Shown here piece by piece: positions 1-8,673 of a stretch of 64,000 nucleotides of DNA (the first letter of the stretch is position 1; each line of letters opens with the position of its first letter). Location: positions 79,394 to 143,393 of the forward strand of contig CAYMOJ010000001.1 of assembly GCA_964392175.1 (NCBI GenBank), in the 5' to 3' direction. Under the pieces are notes generated by a model, which did not search any database, was not told the origin of the DNA, and saw only the letters and a list, made by a program, of their open reading frames with translations. The DNA comes from Firm-04 sp964392175 (GTDB lineage Bacteria > Bacillota > Clostridia > Oscillospirales > Ruminococcaceae). The position numbers were made by a program, and so were the translations under genes.

Positions 1-1
1 C

Positions 2-742
2 GAAAAAACAACCTTCTCCAGCGTGATTACCAACATTCTCTACGGCTTTGTGCTGCTGGTGGTCATTGCCTGCGCGTTGGATCAGCTCGGGGTCGTTGCG
101 ATCTCTACACCTGTGAATACCATTGTGAATACCATTTTCGGTATGATTCCCAGCATTCTCGGTGCAATTATCATCATCACGGTCGGCGGGTTTATTGCCA
201 TTTTGGTTGCAAATCTGCTTGAAAGCCTGCTCGCAAGCGTTGGCGTAAACGATCTGATTGAGAAAATCACCGGCACACCTGCAAAAAAGATCGTTCTCTC
301 TAAGGTGATTGCCACTACCGTCAAGTATATCCTCTGCATCATCTTCATCGTGCAAGGTCTTAATGTGTTGAATCTGCCTGTGCTGACCAATATCGGTGCC
401 ACCATCATTGGTTTTATCCCTACAGCATTGGTAGTGATCGCCATTCTGGGACTGGGCATTTTTGCCGGCAACACTGTGGAAAGCCTCATCACCAAAAAAT
501 TTGCAACTGCAAAAGGCACTGCGTTTATCGCAAAAATTGCCATTTATGTGATTTCCGTATTTCTCTGCCTGAGTCAGCTTGGCATCGCCAATGCAATTGT
601 TGAAGGCACCTTCATTCTCGTGGTTGCCGCAGTCTGCGTTGCATTCGCCATTTCCTTCGGCATTGGTGGTAGAGAATTTGCTGCGCATCAGCTGTTTAAG
701 CTTGAAAAGAAAATGGACGCGAAAGATGACTCTGATCAGTAA
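2..742 (+). CDS. Mechanosensitive-channel-like membrane protein (5' end outside the window)
   Basis: The reading frame is open to the window edge, so the true start lies upstream; a GTG at 23 is unlikely to be it. The visible 246 residues hold about five hydrophobic segments. Two Gly-rich helices of the form IGFIPTALVVIAILGLGIF are each followed by a polar turn (NTVESLI). This pattern matches the 'conserved TM helix' repeats (PF05552) of small-conductance mechanosensitive channel relatives. The end SFGIGGREFAAHQLFKLEKK also fits that family. Probable role: a membrane pore for osmotic relief. The MscS beta domain is not seen. Stop TAA at 740-742, followed by a strong hairpin. Confidence 0.7.
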   Translation, partial: EKTTFSSVITNILYGFVLLVVIACALDQLGVVAISTPVNTIVNTIFGMIPSILGAIIIITVGGFIAILVANLLESLLASVGVNDLIEKITGTPAKKIVLSKVIATTVKYILCIIFIVQGLNVLNLPVLTNIGATIIGFIPTALVVIAILGLGIFAGNTVESLITKKFATAKGTAFIAKIAIYVISVFLCLSQLGIANAIVEGTFILVVAAVCVAFAISFGIGGREFAAHQLFKLEKKMDAKDDSDQ

Positions 743-774
743 TTTGAGCTTCACATCTCTTTCAAACAAAAATT

Positions 775-808
775 GCCCCTGCCTCCATTACGGAAGCAGG
801 GGCTTTTT
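775..808. terminator. Intrinsic terminator between convergent genes
   Basis: Arms GCCCCTGC (775-782) and GCAGGGGC (796-803) enclose a 13-nt loop and are followed by TTTTT (804-808) on the plus strand. It lies between the plus-strand membrane gene and the minus-strand GH43 gene, so it probably serves the plus-strand transcript and may help in both directions. Confidence 0.85.
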
Positions 809-815
809 GCTAAGA

Positions 816-2132
816 TCACTTCATGAACACAAACGCCTGCAAATCAAACAGCTGTCGAGTATCAAAAGCATCCGACGCCCAACCATGATAGGCGTGGTCT
901 ACCACAAAATAAACACTGTGACGACCTGTAACAGATTTCACCTTGGTCTGATAACTGCCGTCATGCGTATCGATCTCACAAATACCGATTTCTTCACCGT
1001 TCTCGCCGTCAATGCGAATATGAATCTCTGCTTTACAACCGCTAGAAGCAACTTGTGCGGCAAATGTCATGGAATCGCCCGTAAAATCATTGCCAAAATC
1101 GAAATACTTGTAGCCGATCACCGCACCCTTGTGAATTGCCGTAACGCAACGCGTAAACACATCTTTTTCGGTGATAAAACAGCCGTTTTTCAAGACGCAG
1201 GCAATATCAGCAGGGGTGATATGATAGGGATTCAGTGCGCTTTCAAATCCCAATGAAGTCATCTCTACCTCGGGAATGGTACCATCAGGCAAAATCTCCA
1301 CGCGCTCCACGCAAGCACGTCGTGAAGTGATCGTGCTGTTGGTCATTCGGTGATAAAAAATATACCACTGCCCGTTGATGTGACACAATGAGCCGTGATC
1401 GTTGCCACCGGGATAATCCTTGCTGTTATCCACGATATTGCCCATGCGCACATAAGGCCCCTCGGGACGCTCCGCAATGGCATATGCTAAACAACTGCCG
1501 TATTTCGGTGAATAGATGAGGTAATATCGATTGCCGATCTTTCGTGGGGAGCTTGCCTCAAAATAATCATTGTGCGCTGTACCATTTGGAATCATATCCG
1601 CCTTGTATGAACCTTTTTTAATGGTGACCATATCTGGCTCCAGCTCGTTGAAATGAGAACGCTCATAACCATAAAAGATATATGCTCTGCCATCATCATC
1701 CACTAGCACGCCCGGATCGTTGAAAGTTCCATCATCTCCGGCGTCTGCTTCATCATAATGATAACGATCCAGCAATGTAAAAGGCCCTTCAGGATGATCC
1801 GCAACTGCCACACAACCCTTGCTGCCCACAATATACGCATACAAATAATACCTGCCGTCGCGTTCCACCACATCAGGCGCATACAGTTCATTTTGTGTCC
1901 AAGCGGCGGTATCAGATGCTCTGCCGTCTATATCTCTGGTACAAAAGCTCACCCCATGGCAGCTCCAGCAATTCAGATCATTCACAGGTGCAGACCACAC
2001 CATTAAGCGATAATCGCAAAAAAATTCACTCGCGGCTCTGTCATGAGAGCCATAAATGTACACACGGTCACCGAATACTCTCGGTTCGCCATCCGGAATA
2101 TACTCCCACAATGGTAAATACGGGTTTGCCAT
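816..2132 (-). CDS. Glycoside hydrolase family 43 enzyme (arabinosidase/xylosidase type), cytoplasmic
   Basis: A protein of 438 residues. The ATG at 2132 was chosen because AAGGAGG sits 8 nt upstream and the product opens MANPYLPLWEYIPDGEP as in related ruminococcal GH43 proteins; a longer reading would add ten residues upstream of the ribosome site. Five-bladed propeller motifs are visible: an N-terminal Asp in PDGEPRVFGD (likely base), FNDPGVLVDDDG (pKa-modulating Asp) and YFEASSP (likely acid Glu), then GNDHGSLCH. The last ~130 residues (GYKYFDFG onward) look like a CBM6-type beta-sandwich. No signal peptide, so it probably trims imported arabino- or xylo-oligosaccharides. The exact substrate cannot be told from sequence. 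It has its own promoter at 2177-2205. Confidence 0.85.
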   Translation of the reverse strand: MANPYLPLWEYIPDGEPRVFGDRVYIYGSHDRAASEFFCDYRLMVWSAPVNDLNCWSCHGVSFCTRDIDGRASDTAAWTQNELYAPDVVERDGRYYLYAYIVGSKGCVAVADHPEGPFTLLDRYHYDEADAGDDGTFNDPGVLVDDDGRAYIFYGYERSHFNELEPDMVTIKKGSYKADMIPNGTAHNDYFEASSPRKIGNRYYLIYSPKYGSCLAYAIAERPEGPYVRMGNIVDNSKDYPGGNDHGSLCHINGQWYIFYHRMTNSTITSRRACVERVEILPDGTIPEVEMTSLGFESALNPYHITPADIACVLKNGCFITEKDVFTRCVTAIHKGAVIGYKYFDFGNDFTGDSMTFAAQVASSGCKAEIHIRIDGENGEEIGICEIDTHDGSYQTKVKSVTGRHSVYFVVDHAYHGWASDAFDTRQLFDLQAFVFMK

Positions 2133-2176
2133 AGATTTTTCCTCCTTGCGGCGTTGTGCCACTACATCGTACGCAC

Positions 2177-2205
2177 ATTATAACACAAAACGCGCCCGGT
2201 TGCAA
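2177..2205 (-). promoter_or_regulatory. Sigma-A promoter of the GH43 gene
   Basis: On the minus strand, TTGCAA (2200-2205), a 17-bp spacer, and TATAAT (2177-2182). The spacer overlaps the 3' arm of the terminator hairpin of the preceding operon, so termination and initiation elements are superimposed. Confidence 0.7.
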
Positions 2206-2218
2206 TAGTCGAGCGCGC
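2187..2218 (-). terminator. Weak terminator hairpin after the DUF2752 gene
   Basis: On the minus strand, GCGCGC (2213-2218) pairs with GCGCGT (2190-2195) and is followed by TTTT. The stem is only 5-6 bp with a long loop, so strength is uncertain. It shares bases with the GH43 promoter spacer. Confidence 0.5.
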
Positions 2219-2234
2219 CATGTTTCCATTACTT

Positions 2235-2657
2235 TTAGCACAAATCTGCCACTGGTGGTTGCAGTGCCGGAAAACAATTTCTTGCTACTGACCAGATCAG
2301 CAACACGGCAACTGTCCCAATCCAAAAGCCGACACGCCTGGGAACCAGTTTCTTCGGTTTGCCCAGTGTCTTGCAAATCTTTTCAGCATAAAGCAACAGC
2401 AAAAAGACTATGATACAAACCACCGACGGATTGCATCGCAACGATAGCAGCAGATCACCACGCAGTAGCGCAAGTGTTGCACGTGTGCCGCCACAACCGG
2501 GGCAAAGAACCCCCGTAAAGGCATACATTGGGCAGAACATATACCGCCCAATCATTTCCGCAAGAGCAATCAGCTCTGCGCGAAAAAGGAATGCCGCCAA
2601 TAGCAGTGTCGGCGGCATCCATATAACGGCATACTTGCCGATTTGCTTCAGTTTCAT
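2235..2657 (-). CDS. DUF2752 membrane protein
   Basis: A protein of 140 residues with two or three hydrophobic segments. It carries the DUF2752 signature CPMYAFTGVLCPGCGGTRA: two short Cys-containing motifs before a polar TRA turn. The ATG at 2657 overlaps the stop of the upstream gene (ATGA), which indicates translational coupling; a TTG two codons earlier is a less likely start. DUF2752 has no proven biochemical role. The upstream partner is a small two-helix membrane protein with a Pro/Gln-rich tail, and the two probably act together at the membrane. The cysteines could bind metal or form disulfides, but this is inference. Confidence 0.75.
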   Translation of the reverse strand: MKLKQIGKYAVIWMPPTLLLAAFLFRAELIALAEMIGRYMFCPMYAFTGVLCPGCGGTRATLALLRGDLLLSLRCNPSVVCIIVFLLLLYAEKICKTLGKPKKLVPRRVGFWIGTVAVLLIWSVARNCFPALQPPVADLC

Positions 2658-3187
2658 GACCAAATGTTGTTTTGATTAATGAAATCGGCAAATAAATCAG
2701 AACTGCTCAGTGCGCCCATAATTGCGCCAAATATCATGGAAATTACGCCCAAAACAATGGCAATGATACAAAGCGTACGTCCTGTTTTCAGATCCTTCTG
2801 AGCTTTCTCGGAAAGATTAGAGATCATGGGCATCAAGCCATTTGCCTTTACCAATCCCACAATGCCAATGATAGGCCCGGGCAAGGTGCAACAGCAGAAA
2901 CCGATGACGATACTAATGACCAGACCCACGATACCCAATGTCATAACGGTATTGGCACGCTTTTCCAGATCAGGATGTACGCCGTTAAAACCACCGTTGG
3001 GGTAGGGTGGCTGCTGGTAAGGCGGTTGACCATAACCGGGCTGCTGATAGGGATTCTGCTCAGGGATCGGCTGCTGGTAAGGTGCAGCCCCACTCTGGGG
3101 ATCATTGTTCAAGTTTGCCTCGCTTTGCAACTCCTGCGAGATAAAATCCTGCTCGTTGTTCTGATTCAAATTGTTCTGCTCATCCAT
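2654..3187 (-). CDS. Dispanin/DUF4190-like small membrane protein with a Pro/Gln/Tyr-rich tail
   Basis: A protein of 177 residues. Residues 1-70 are polar and repeat-rich (YQQP, GYGQPPYQQPPYP), probably disordered. Two membrane segments follow: one around residues 82-105 with a CCC cluster, and one around 140-163. The architecture resembles bacterial CD225/dispanin and DUF4190 proteins, which often sit beside DUF2752 genes. The start ATG at 3187 has AAGGAACAGG upstream. A TATAAT-like -10 lies at 3242-3247 (minus strand) without a clear -35. Function unknown; a role in membrane organisation is a guess from architecture. Confidence 0.65.
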   Translation of the reverse strand: MDEQNNLNQNNEQDFISQELQSEANLNNDPQSGAAPYQQPIPEQNPYQQPGYGQPPYQQPPYPNGGFNGVHPDLEKRANTVMTLGIVGLVISIVIGFCCCTLPGPIIGIVGLVKANGLMPMISNLSEKAQKDLKTGRTLCIIAIVLGVISMIFGAIMGALSSSDLFADFINQNNIWS

Positions 3188-3334
3188 GTCGTGTACCTGT
3201 TCCTTTCATTTTTCAGTATGTTGCCATATGATTCTATGCTCATTATAGCATACTCAGCCCTCACAGATATATACACAATGTTTCTATTTTATGTATATTT
3301 CATGAATTGAAGCGTGTGTGCCTATTTCCATGAC

Positions 3335-3363
3335 TTGACATCGCGCACAGTTTCTGGTACAAT
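3335..3363 (+). promoter_or_regulatory. Sigma-A promoter of the ABC-F gene, in a 342-bp divergent gap
   Basis: TTGACA (3335-3340), 17 bp, TACAAT (3358-3363): near consensus. Transcription should start near 3370, leaving a leader of about 160 nt before the ATG at 3530. The gap 3188-3529 also holds the likely -10 of the divergent dispanin-like gene (3242-3247). An in-frame ATG at 3467 with a weak ribosome site could give a 21-residue longer form. I saw no known riboswitch in the leader; ABC-F genes often have attenuating leaders, so this one merits folding. Confidence 0.8.
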
Positions 3364-3529
3364 AAACGCTAGAGAAAAACCTGACAATGCATTACTTTTT
3401 AGACAACAGATTTTTTCGTGCTTTGGCAGCCATTATGATACAACGAGTAAGGAACGCTCTATACATATGGAATGCGCCCAAATAAACCACGCTTTACGCG
3501 TCAAAACACGATTGCAAGGAGAACAATTC

Positions 3530-5083
3530 ATGAGTATTCTGACCGTTGAAAACGTAACACACGGCTTTGGTGCCCGCCAGATCCTGAACAACGCCTCATT
3601 CCGCTTGCTCAAGGGAGAGCATATCGGCTTGGTTGGCGCAAACGGCGAGGGCAAATCAACCTTTTTGAATATCATCACAGGAAAGCTCGCCCCGGATGAA
3701 GGCAAGATCCAGTGGTGCAAGCACATCACCACTGGCTACCTCGACCAATATAGCACACTACAGGCAGGCAAAACCATCTACGATGTGCTGAAAGACGCCT
3801 TTGCACATCTTGAAGAATTGGAACAAGAGATGCTCGCTCTGTACGACAAAATGGGCGACTGCTCTGAGGAAGAAATGACAGCTGCCATGGAAGAAGTTGG
3901 TGAGATCCAAAGTATTCTTGATTACAGCGGCTACTACACCATCGATGCAAAAATCTCAGAATATGCAAACGGTTTGGGGCTCGGTGAGATCGGGCTTCAC
4001 CGCGATGTCACAGAGCTTTCAGGCGGACAGCGTGCAAAGGTACTGCTTGCAAAGGTGCTTCTGGAAAGCCCTATGATTTTGATTTTGGATGAGCCGACCA
4101 ACTTTTTGGACGAGAACCATATTGCATGGCTGAAAAACTTCCTTCAAAACTACGAAAACGCATTTATTCTGGTTTCTCACGATATCCCATTTCTCAATGA
4201 TGTGGTCAACGTGATTTACCATGTTGAACAAGCTGAGCTGACCCGTTACGCAGGCAATTATGACAACTTTATGCGGATGTATGAGTTGAAAAAACGACAG
4301 CTGGAACAGGCATACGAAAAACAACAGAAGGAAATCGCCGACCTGGAGGACTTTATTGCGCGAAATAAGGCCAGGGTCGCCACCACCAATATGGCAAAAT
4401 CTCGACAGAAAAAGCTTGATAAAATGGATAAGATCACGCTAGGCACACGCAAAGCAGAGCTTTCCTTTGGTTTTACTCCCGCGCGTACACCGGGTCGCGT
4501 GGTGATTGAATGCAGCGATCTGGTATTAGGCTATGATACGCCGCTCACGCGCCCCCTATCGCTAAAACTGGAATGCGGTCAAAAAATCGCAATCAAGGGC
4601 GTGAATGGTCTGGGCAAATCCACACTGTTAAAAACGCTGCTAAAACTGATCCCACCAATCTCGGGCACAGTAGAACACGACCAGTTTATCGAGGTGGGCT
4701 ATTTTGAGCAGGAGGAAATTGCTACCTCCGATACCGCTTTGCAGACGATTTGGGATGCATATCCTGCCATGACCAACGGTGAAGTGCGTGCAGCACTGGC
4801 ACGTTGTGGCTTGACAACAGAGCACATTACCTCACAGATGCGCGTGCTTTCGGGCGGTGAAAATGCCAAGGTGCGCTTGTGCCGTTTAATGTTCAAAAGT
4901 ATTAACCTGCTGGTACTGGATGAGCCAACCAACCATCTGGATGTAGATGCCAAAGAAGAACTGAAGCGCGCCATCCAGGCGTTCAAGGGCACAGTGCTAT
5001 TGGTCAGCCATGAGCCGGAGTTCTATCTTGACGTGGCGGACACGGTTTGGAATCTGGAGGAATGGACAACGAAAATTGTATAA
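3530..5083 (+). CDS. ABC-F family ATP-binding protein
   Basis: A protein of 517 residues with two ABC domains and no membrane segment. Walker A motifs GANGEGKST and GVNGLGKST; signature motifs LSGGQRAKV and LSGGENAKV; Walker B ILDEPTNFLDE and VLDEPTNHLD. Between the domains lies the charged coiled-coil linker typical of ABC-F (KKRQLEQAYEKQQKEIADLEDF). ABC-F proteins act on the ribosome, as translation factors or antibiotic-protection factors. This one resembles the housekeeping YbiT/YkpA-type group more than a resistance type, but that is a judgement from overall form. The start at 3530 has AAGGAGAA at good spacing and the usual N-terminus MSILTVENV. Confidence 0.9.
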   Translation: MSILTVENVTHGFGARQILNNASFRLLKGEHIGLVGANGEGKSTFLNIITGKLAPDEGKIQWCKHITTGYLDQYSTLQAGKTIYDVLKDAFAHLEELEQEMLALYDKMGDCSEEEMTAAMEEVGEIQSILDYSGYYTIDAKISEYANGLGLGEIGLHRDVTELSGGQRAKVLLAKVLLESPMILILDEPTNFLDENHIAWLKNFLQNYENAFILVSHDIPFLNDVVNVIYHVEQAELTRYAGNYDNFMRMYELKKRQLEQAYEKQQKEIADLEDFIARNKARVATTNMAKSRQKKLDKMDKITLGTRKAELSFGFTPARTPGRVVIECSDLVLGYDTPLTRPLSLKLECGQKIAIKGVNGLGKSTLLKTLLKLIPPISGTVEHDQFIEVGYFEQEEIATSDTALQTIWDAYPAMTNGEVRAALARCGLTTEHITSQMRVLSGGENAKVRLCRLMFKSINLLVLDEPTNHLDVDAKEELKRAIQAFKGTVLLVSHEPEFYLDVADTVWNLEEWTTKIV

Positions 5084-5091
5084 GAATCAAA

Positions 5092-5133
5092 ATTCCCCCT
5101 CTGCCCATGCGGACAGAAGGGGAATGTCTTGTT
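5092..5133. terminator. Hairpin terminator between convergent genes
   Basis: ATTCCCCCTCTG (5092-5103) pairs with CAGAAGGGGAAT (5114-5125) with one bulge and a 10-nt loop. The plus-strand tail is GTCTTGTTT, a mediocre T-tract; the minus-strand tail is TTGATT. It serves the ABC-F gene and perhaps the opposing acetyltransferase gene. Confidence 0.7.
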
Positions 5134-5200
5134 TCATGAGCAGCCAATGGGGCGCAGGCGATCCGAATATATTTATGTTTACCGGACTTTGCCCCTTTGC

Positions 5201-5854
5201 TTACCGAAGTGTTGCGTGACAATGAATGAAAAATTCCTCCTGCGAGGGTTGCCACGCCTTTTCCTTGGGTGGAAACAGTGCGTCAAACGCCGCCACTGCC
5301 GCCTCATTCTCACAGACCGCCTCTGCATCACTGGGATAGTAGTACCACTTTCTACCATCAAGCACACCTTCACACAGGGGCTTTACCAACAGTGCCATGG
5401 GGTACACATCGCCTACAAAGCAGATATTGTACTTCAGGCAGCTTTTGTAGCCCCGTGCCACATAGTTTGCAGGGCTGCCCAAATTCACCACGATGTCATA
5501 GCCCAACCGCTTCGCTACAGCAAAGCTATGCTCCAGCAATGCCTTGCCATAGTGTCTGCGCTGATAATCAGGGTGCACTGCGAGAGGCCCCATCGTCAGC
5601 ACCTGCTTTACTGTGCCGTTTTCGTCGATGAGTTTCCCCTTGGTATACATCACACAGCCGATGACATTCCCATCCACTTCGATGACAAAATCGAGGTCGG
5701 CAATAAAGTCTGGGTGATTGCGCATAGTATGCACGAAGTAATGCTCATAGCAACCGGGGACATAATGGTTCCAGAATGCTTCGCGCACCATGTTTTCCAC
5801 ATGGCGATAATCGGCGGGGTTTTCTCTGCGGATGATATATTCTTGCTTACGCAT
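5201..5854 (-). CDS. GNAT family N-acetyltransferase
   Basis: A protein of 217 residues. The N-terminal half has the GNAT fold pattern: IRRENPADYRHVENMVREAF (beta1-alpha1), then DFVIEVDGNVIGCVMYTKG (beta2-beta3), and the acetyl-CoA-binding VHPDYQRRHYGKALLEHS (a variant of the Q/RxxGxG/A motif, with HYG). The last 80 residues (YVARGYKSC onward) extend past the minimal domain. The substrate is not predictable. Ribosome site AGGAGGAAAAATA precedes the ATG at 5854. The gene stands alone behind a structured leader of about 160 nt and its own promoter at 6021-6050. Confidence 0.8.
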   Translation of the reverse strand: MRKQEYIIRRENPADYRHVENMVREAFWNHYVPGCYEHYFVHTMRNHPDFIADLDFVIEVDGNVIGCVMYTKGKLIDENGTVKQVLTMGPLAVHPDYQRRHYGKALLEHSFAVAKRLGYDIVVNLGSPANYVARGYKSCLKYNICFVGDVYPMALLVKPLCEGVLDGRKWYYYPSDAEAVCENEAAVAAFDALFPPKEKAWQPSQEEFFIHCHATLR

Positions 5855-6014
5855 TATTTTTCCTCCTGAACATTGTGAATTACAACACGGGAGGTTTGTG
5901 TAATTTTGGATTGTAGTATTCGCAAACCATCCCGTTTACGCTACAATCTCCATTTGGCTGAATTGTTTCAAACAATAGCTCCTATCATTCAAATTACGCA
6001 AAGCGATGCTTTGC
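5855..6014 (-). promoter_or_regulatory. Structured 5' leader of the acetyltransferase mRNA, candidate cis-regulatory RNA
   Basis: Read on the minus strand, the leader holds in order: a 7-bp hairpin (5998-6014), a palindrome ATTGTTTGAAACAAT (5962-5976), and a long stem-loop (5909-5948; outer arms GATTGTAG/CTACAATC, inner arms CGTAAAC/GTTTGCG, loop GGGATG). Then comes a segment CAAACCTCCC (5889-5898) that can pair with GGGATGGTTTG of that stem-loop (one bulged T). This offers two exclusive folds shortly before the ribosome site. It matches no riboswitch class I recognise, and no T-tract follows the hairpins. Confidence 0.4.
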
Positions 6015-6020
6015 ACCTAG

Positions 6021-6050
6021 ATTATACCACAGCCATACCATATCTGTCAA
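6021..6050 (-). promoter_or_regulatory. Sigma-A promoter of the acetyltransferase gene
   Basis: On the minus strand, TTGACA (6045-6050), 18 bp, TATAAT (6021-6026). It starts transcription about 160 nt before the gene, which defines the structured leader. Confidence 0.75.
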
Positions 6051-6088
6051 GAGAAAATTCGCATAGCTAGATGATACAATTCACTGTA

Positions 6089-7507
6089 TCAACACGATGC
6101 AGCGCGTCCAAGTTGCTTTGCAATCGCGGCAAACACCTTTTCCATTTGCATACCACGGGAACCTTTGATCAGCATAACGGCTTTGGTATCATCCTCTTGC
6201 AGATCCGCGCAAAGCTTTTCGATCAACGCGGATTGCTCCGGATAAGCATAGCAGCCATCTCCATAGCCGGCGGCAAAATCGAAGGCATTCACACCACAAA
6301 AATACGCAACATCCACAGATGCTCTAGCCAATGCGCCCAATTCATGATGAGCATCTGCGGCATATACGCCCAATTCATTCATATTGCCCAACACCGCAAC
6401 GCGCTTTGCGCCCTGTGCAATGGTTTGCAGTGCCGCCAACGATGCACGCATCGCCTCGGGGTTGGCATTATAGTAATCCTGCACGATCGTATAATTACCA
6501 ATGGTGATACGCTCACTGCGCATGGCACCGGGTTTAAAATCTTCCAAAGCCGCCGCTGCGGTTTGCAGCGACATTCCGCAAACGAGGGCAGTATGCACAG
6601 CAAGCAAACTATTACTCACATTGTGGATACCGGTCATAGGCAATATGGCGGTTGCAGTTTCGTTGTCATAGGTGACAGAAAAACGCGTTTCTTCCGCCGT
6701 TTGAGTGACATCGCTCGCGTGAAGCGCAGCAAACTCTGCACCAGTGCGAGAACTATACCGCAGCGCACAAGGCAAATCGTCACGTTGCCGCACCGTTGCC
6801 AGATGAACATCCTCCGCAGGCAGCACCAATACAGCATGGTCGGCATCCATACCCTCAATGATCTCCATTTTGGCGGCAAAAATCGCCTGCTGCGAACCAA
6901 GGTTCCCAATATGCGCAGTACCCACATTTGCAATGATCGCCATATCGGGTTTTGCAATATTGGTCAGATACGAAATCTCGCCAGCGTGATTCATGCCCAT
7001 CTCCAAAATCACAAACTGCGCCTCAAGCGGCGTATGCAAAATTGTATACGGCAGCCCAATATGATTATTGTGATTTCCGGCGGTACAATACACATCAAAT
7101 TCCTTGGCAAGCACGTGTGCAGTCATATCCTTCACCGTGGTTTTGCCACTACTGCCGGTAATGCCAATGACCTTCGTGCCTTTTGCCTTCAACATTTGCA
7201 AATAGCCCGCGGCAATCTGACCATATGCCTTGACGCAGTCCTCCACCAACAAATACGGCACGGACAACGGCGTTGTGGGCATTTCAGAGAGAATACAAAG
7301 CACTGCGCCCTGATCGGCAGCTGCTTGGGCATAGTGATTCCCGTTGAAGCTTTCACCCTTCAGCGCAATAAAACAGCTGCCTACGGTGATGGTGCGGGTA
7401 TCAGTACTAAAACCCTTGATAATAAAATCCGCTGCAAATGCCGGCTTTTGCAACCAACGGCAAACCGTATTCGCCTGCACTGTGGCAGGTGCTGATGCGC
7501 AGATCAT
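6089..7507 (-). CDS. murF: UDP-N-acetylmuramoyl-tripeptide--D-alanyl-D-alanine ligase
   Basis: A protein of 472 residues, the usual MurF length. It adds D-Ala-D-Ala to the UDP-MurNAc tripeptide in the cytoplasm, using ATP. Domains in order: the N-terminal UDP-binding domain (STDTRTITVGSCFIALKG), the central ATPase domain with P-loop GITGSSGKTT and GNHNNHIGLP (Mur-ligase motif), then the C-terminal ligase domain starting near GNYTIVQDYYNANPEAM. The ATG at 7507 overlaps the ddl stop by four bases (ATGA), so the two are coupled. The pairing ddl-murF is logical: Ddl makes the dipeptide that MurF uses. Confidence 0.95.
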   Translation of the reverse strand: MICASAPATVQANTVCRWLQKPAFAADFIIKGFSTDTRTITVGSCFIALKGESFNGNHYAQAAADQGAVLCILSEMPTTPLSVPYLLVEDCVKAYGQIAAGYLQMLKAKGTKVIGITGSSGKTTVKDMTAHVLAKEFDVYCTAGNHNNHIGLPYTILHTPLEAQFVILEMGMNHAGEISYLTNIAKPDMAIIANVGTAHIGNLGSQQAIFAAKMEIIEGMDADHAVLVLPAEDVHLATVRQRDDLPCALRYSSRTGAEFAALHASDVTQTAEETRFSVTYDNETATAILPMTGIHNVSNSLLAVHTALVCGMSLQTAAAALEDFKPGAMRSERITIGNYTIVQDYYNANPEAMRASLAALQTIAQGAKRVAVLGNMNELGVYAADAHHELGALARASVDVAYFCGVNAFDFAAGYGDGCYAYPEQSALIEKLCADLQEDDTKAVMLIKGSRGMQMEKVFAAIAKQLGRAASC

Positions 7508-8571
7508 GCCTGTTCCTCCAGTGCCAACGCAATGATTTTTTCAATCAGCTCAGCAAAATGAATGCCATCGGCAGCAAACATTTTAGGATACATGGAAATC
7601 GATGTAAATCCAGGCAGCGTATTGATTTCATTGAACACGATCTCACCAGTGTCGCGAGTCACAAAGAAATCCACACGAGAAAGCCCCTTGCAGTCTAGCG
7701 CACGGTAGATTTTCACTGCCCACTGCTGCACAGCGCGCAGGGTATCTTCAGGTATACGCGCTGGAATGTAGGGCATGGAGGTAGATGTAACATATTTCGT
7801 GTCAAAATCATAGAACTCTGCACCGGCATCAATCTCACCGGGAGTTGCAGCAATCGGATTCCGGTTGCCCAGCACGGCGACCTCAACCTCCTTGCCGTTG
7901 ATGAATGCTTCAGCGAGAACCTTTTCATCAAAACGGAAGGCATTTTCCAGTGCTTCACATAACGCAGCATCACTTGTCACCTTGGAAACACCTACTGAAG
8001 ATCCCGTACAGCAGGGCTTAATAAACACAGGGTAGTGCAACTTTTCGGTCACGGATTTGCACATGGCATCAGAATTTTCGATAAACTCACACCGATGCAG
8101 CACAAGGCAATCTGCCTGACGTACACCGGTAGCAGCTGCCATCATTTTGGTTGCAGATTTATCCATTGCAGCTGCCGATGCCAGCACGCCACATCCCACG
8201 TAGGGGATCCCTGACAGTTCAAACAAGCCCTGAATGGTACCATCCTCGCCGTTTTCACCATGCAATACCGGAAAGATCACATCCACGGGCACTGTTTCCA
8301 TTTGATGCTCAGCCCCCATAATGCACAGGCCCATACCGCGCACAGGAGACAAAAAGGCTTGGCGGTTATTGGGATGCTCCTCCCACGTACCGTTACCCAG
8401 TGCAGCGTAATCATCGCCGCCGAACAATATCCACTGTCCCGTTTTGGTAATGCCCACAGGCAGAATCCTGCGTTCATCGGCTTTCATGTTGCGCAACACA
8501 GCCTCTGCTGAGCGCAAAGAGATATCATGTTCGGGAGATACGCCACCGAACAACACACAAATTGTTTGCAT
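7504..8571 (-). CDS. ddl: D-alanine--D-alanine ligase
   Basis: A protein of 355 residues, ATP-grasp fold. It joins two D-Ala for peptidoglycan. N-terminus QTICVLFGGVSPEHDISLRSA holds the conserved Glu-His-Asp segment; HGENGEDGTIQGLFEL is the D-Ala-D-Ala ligase signature; IKPCCTGSSVGVSKV is the ATP loop; SRVDFFVTRDTGEIVFNEINTLPGF carries the metal ligands. YDFDTKY indicates the Phe/Tyr region typical of D-Ala rather than D-lactate ligases, though no specificity test is possible here. The start at 8571 has GGAGGCTGTT; an upstream in-frame codon at 8625 lacks a site. The gene follows the terminator of the amino-sugar operon. Confidence 0.95.
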   Translation of the reverse strand: MQTICVLFGGVSPEHDISLRSAEAVLRNMKADERRILPVGITKTGQWILFGGDDYAALGNGTWEEHPNNRQAFLSPVRGMGLCIMGAEHQMETVPVDVIFPVLHGENGEDGTIQGLFELSGIPYVGCGVLASAAAMDKSATKMMAAATGVRQADCLVLHRCEFIENSDAMCKSVTEKLHYPVFIKPCCTGSSVGVSKVTSDAALCEALENAFRFDEKVLAEAFINGKEVEVAVLGNRNPIAATPGEIDAGAEFYDFDTKYVTSTSMPYIPARIPEDTLRAVQQWAVKIYRALDCKGLSRVDFFVTRDTGEIVFNEINTLPGFTSISMYPKMFAADGIHFAELIEKIIALALEEQA

Positions 8572-8625
8572 AACAGCCTCCAATGCGATGTATGATAATA
8601 AAAATATGTTTTGAAACTGCACCAC

Positions 8626-8659
8626 AAAACCCCGTCACCCGTAATGGGCAGACGGGGCT
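8626..8659 (-). terminator. Intrinsic terminator of the amino-sugar operon
   Basis: On the minus strand, CCCCGTC (8651-8657) pairs with GACGGGG (8630-8636), followed by TTTT (8626-8629). It ends the transcript carrying the epimerase, ROK and NagA-fusion genes before ddl. Confidence 0.8.
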
Positions 8660-8673
8660 TGCAATATCGATTT

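Noticed and set aside
3314..3529. Longer N-terminus for the ABC-F protein
   Set aside because: The extension covers the promoter (3335-3363) and leader, and the family start MSILTVENV has its own strong ribosome site.
6071..7495. Long plus-strand open frame (474 codons) opposite murF
   Set aside because: Its product is rich in His, Cys, Arg and Ile with no domain, and it mirrors the real murF codons. It is a shadow frame.
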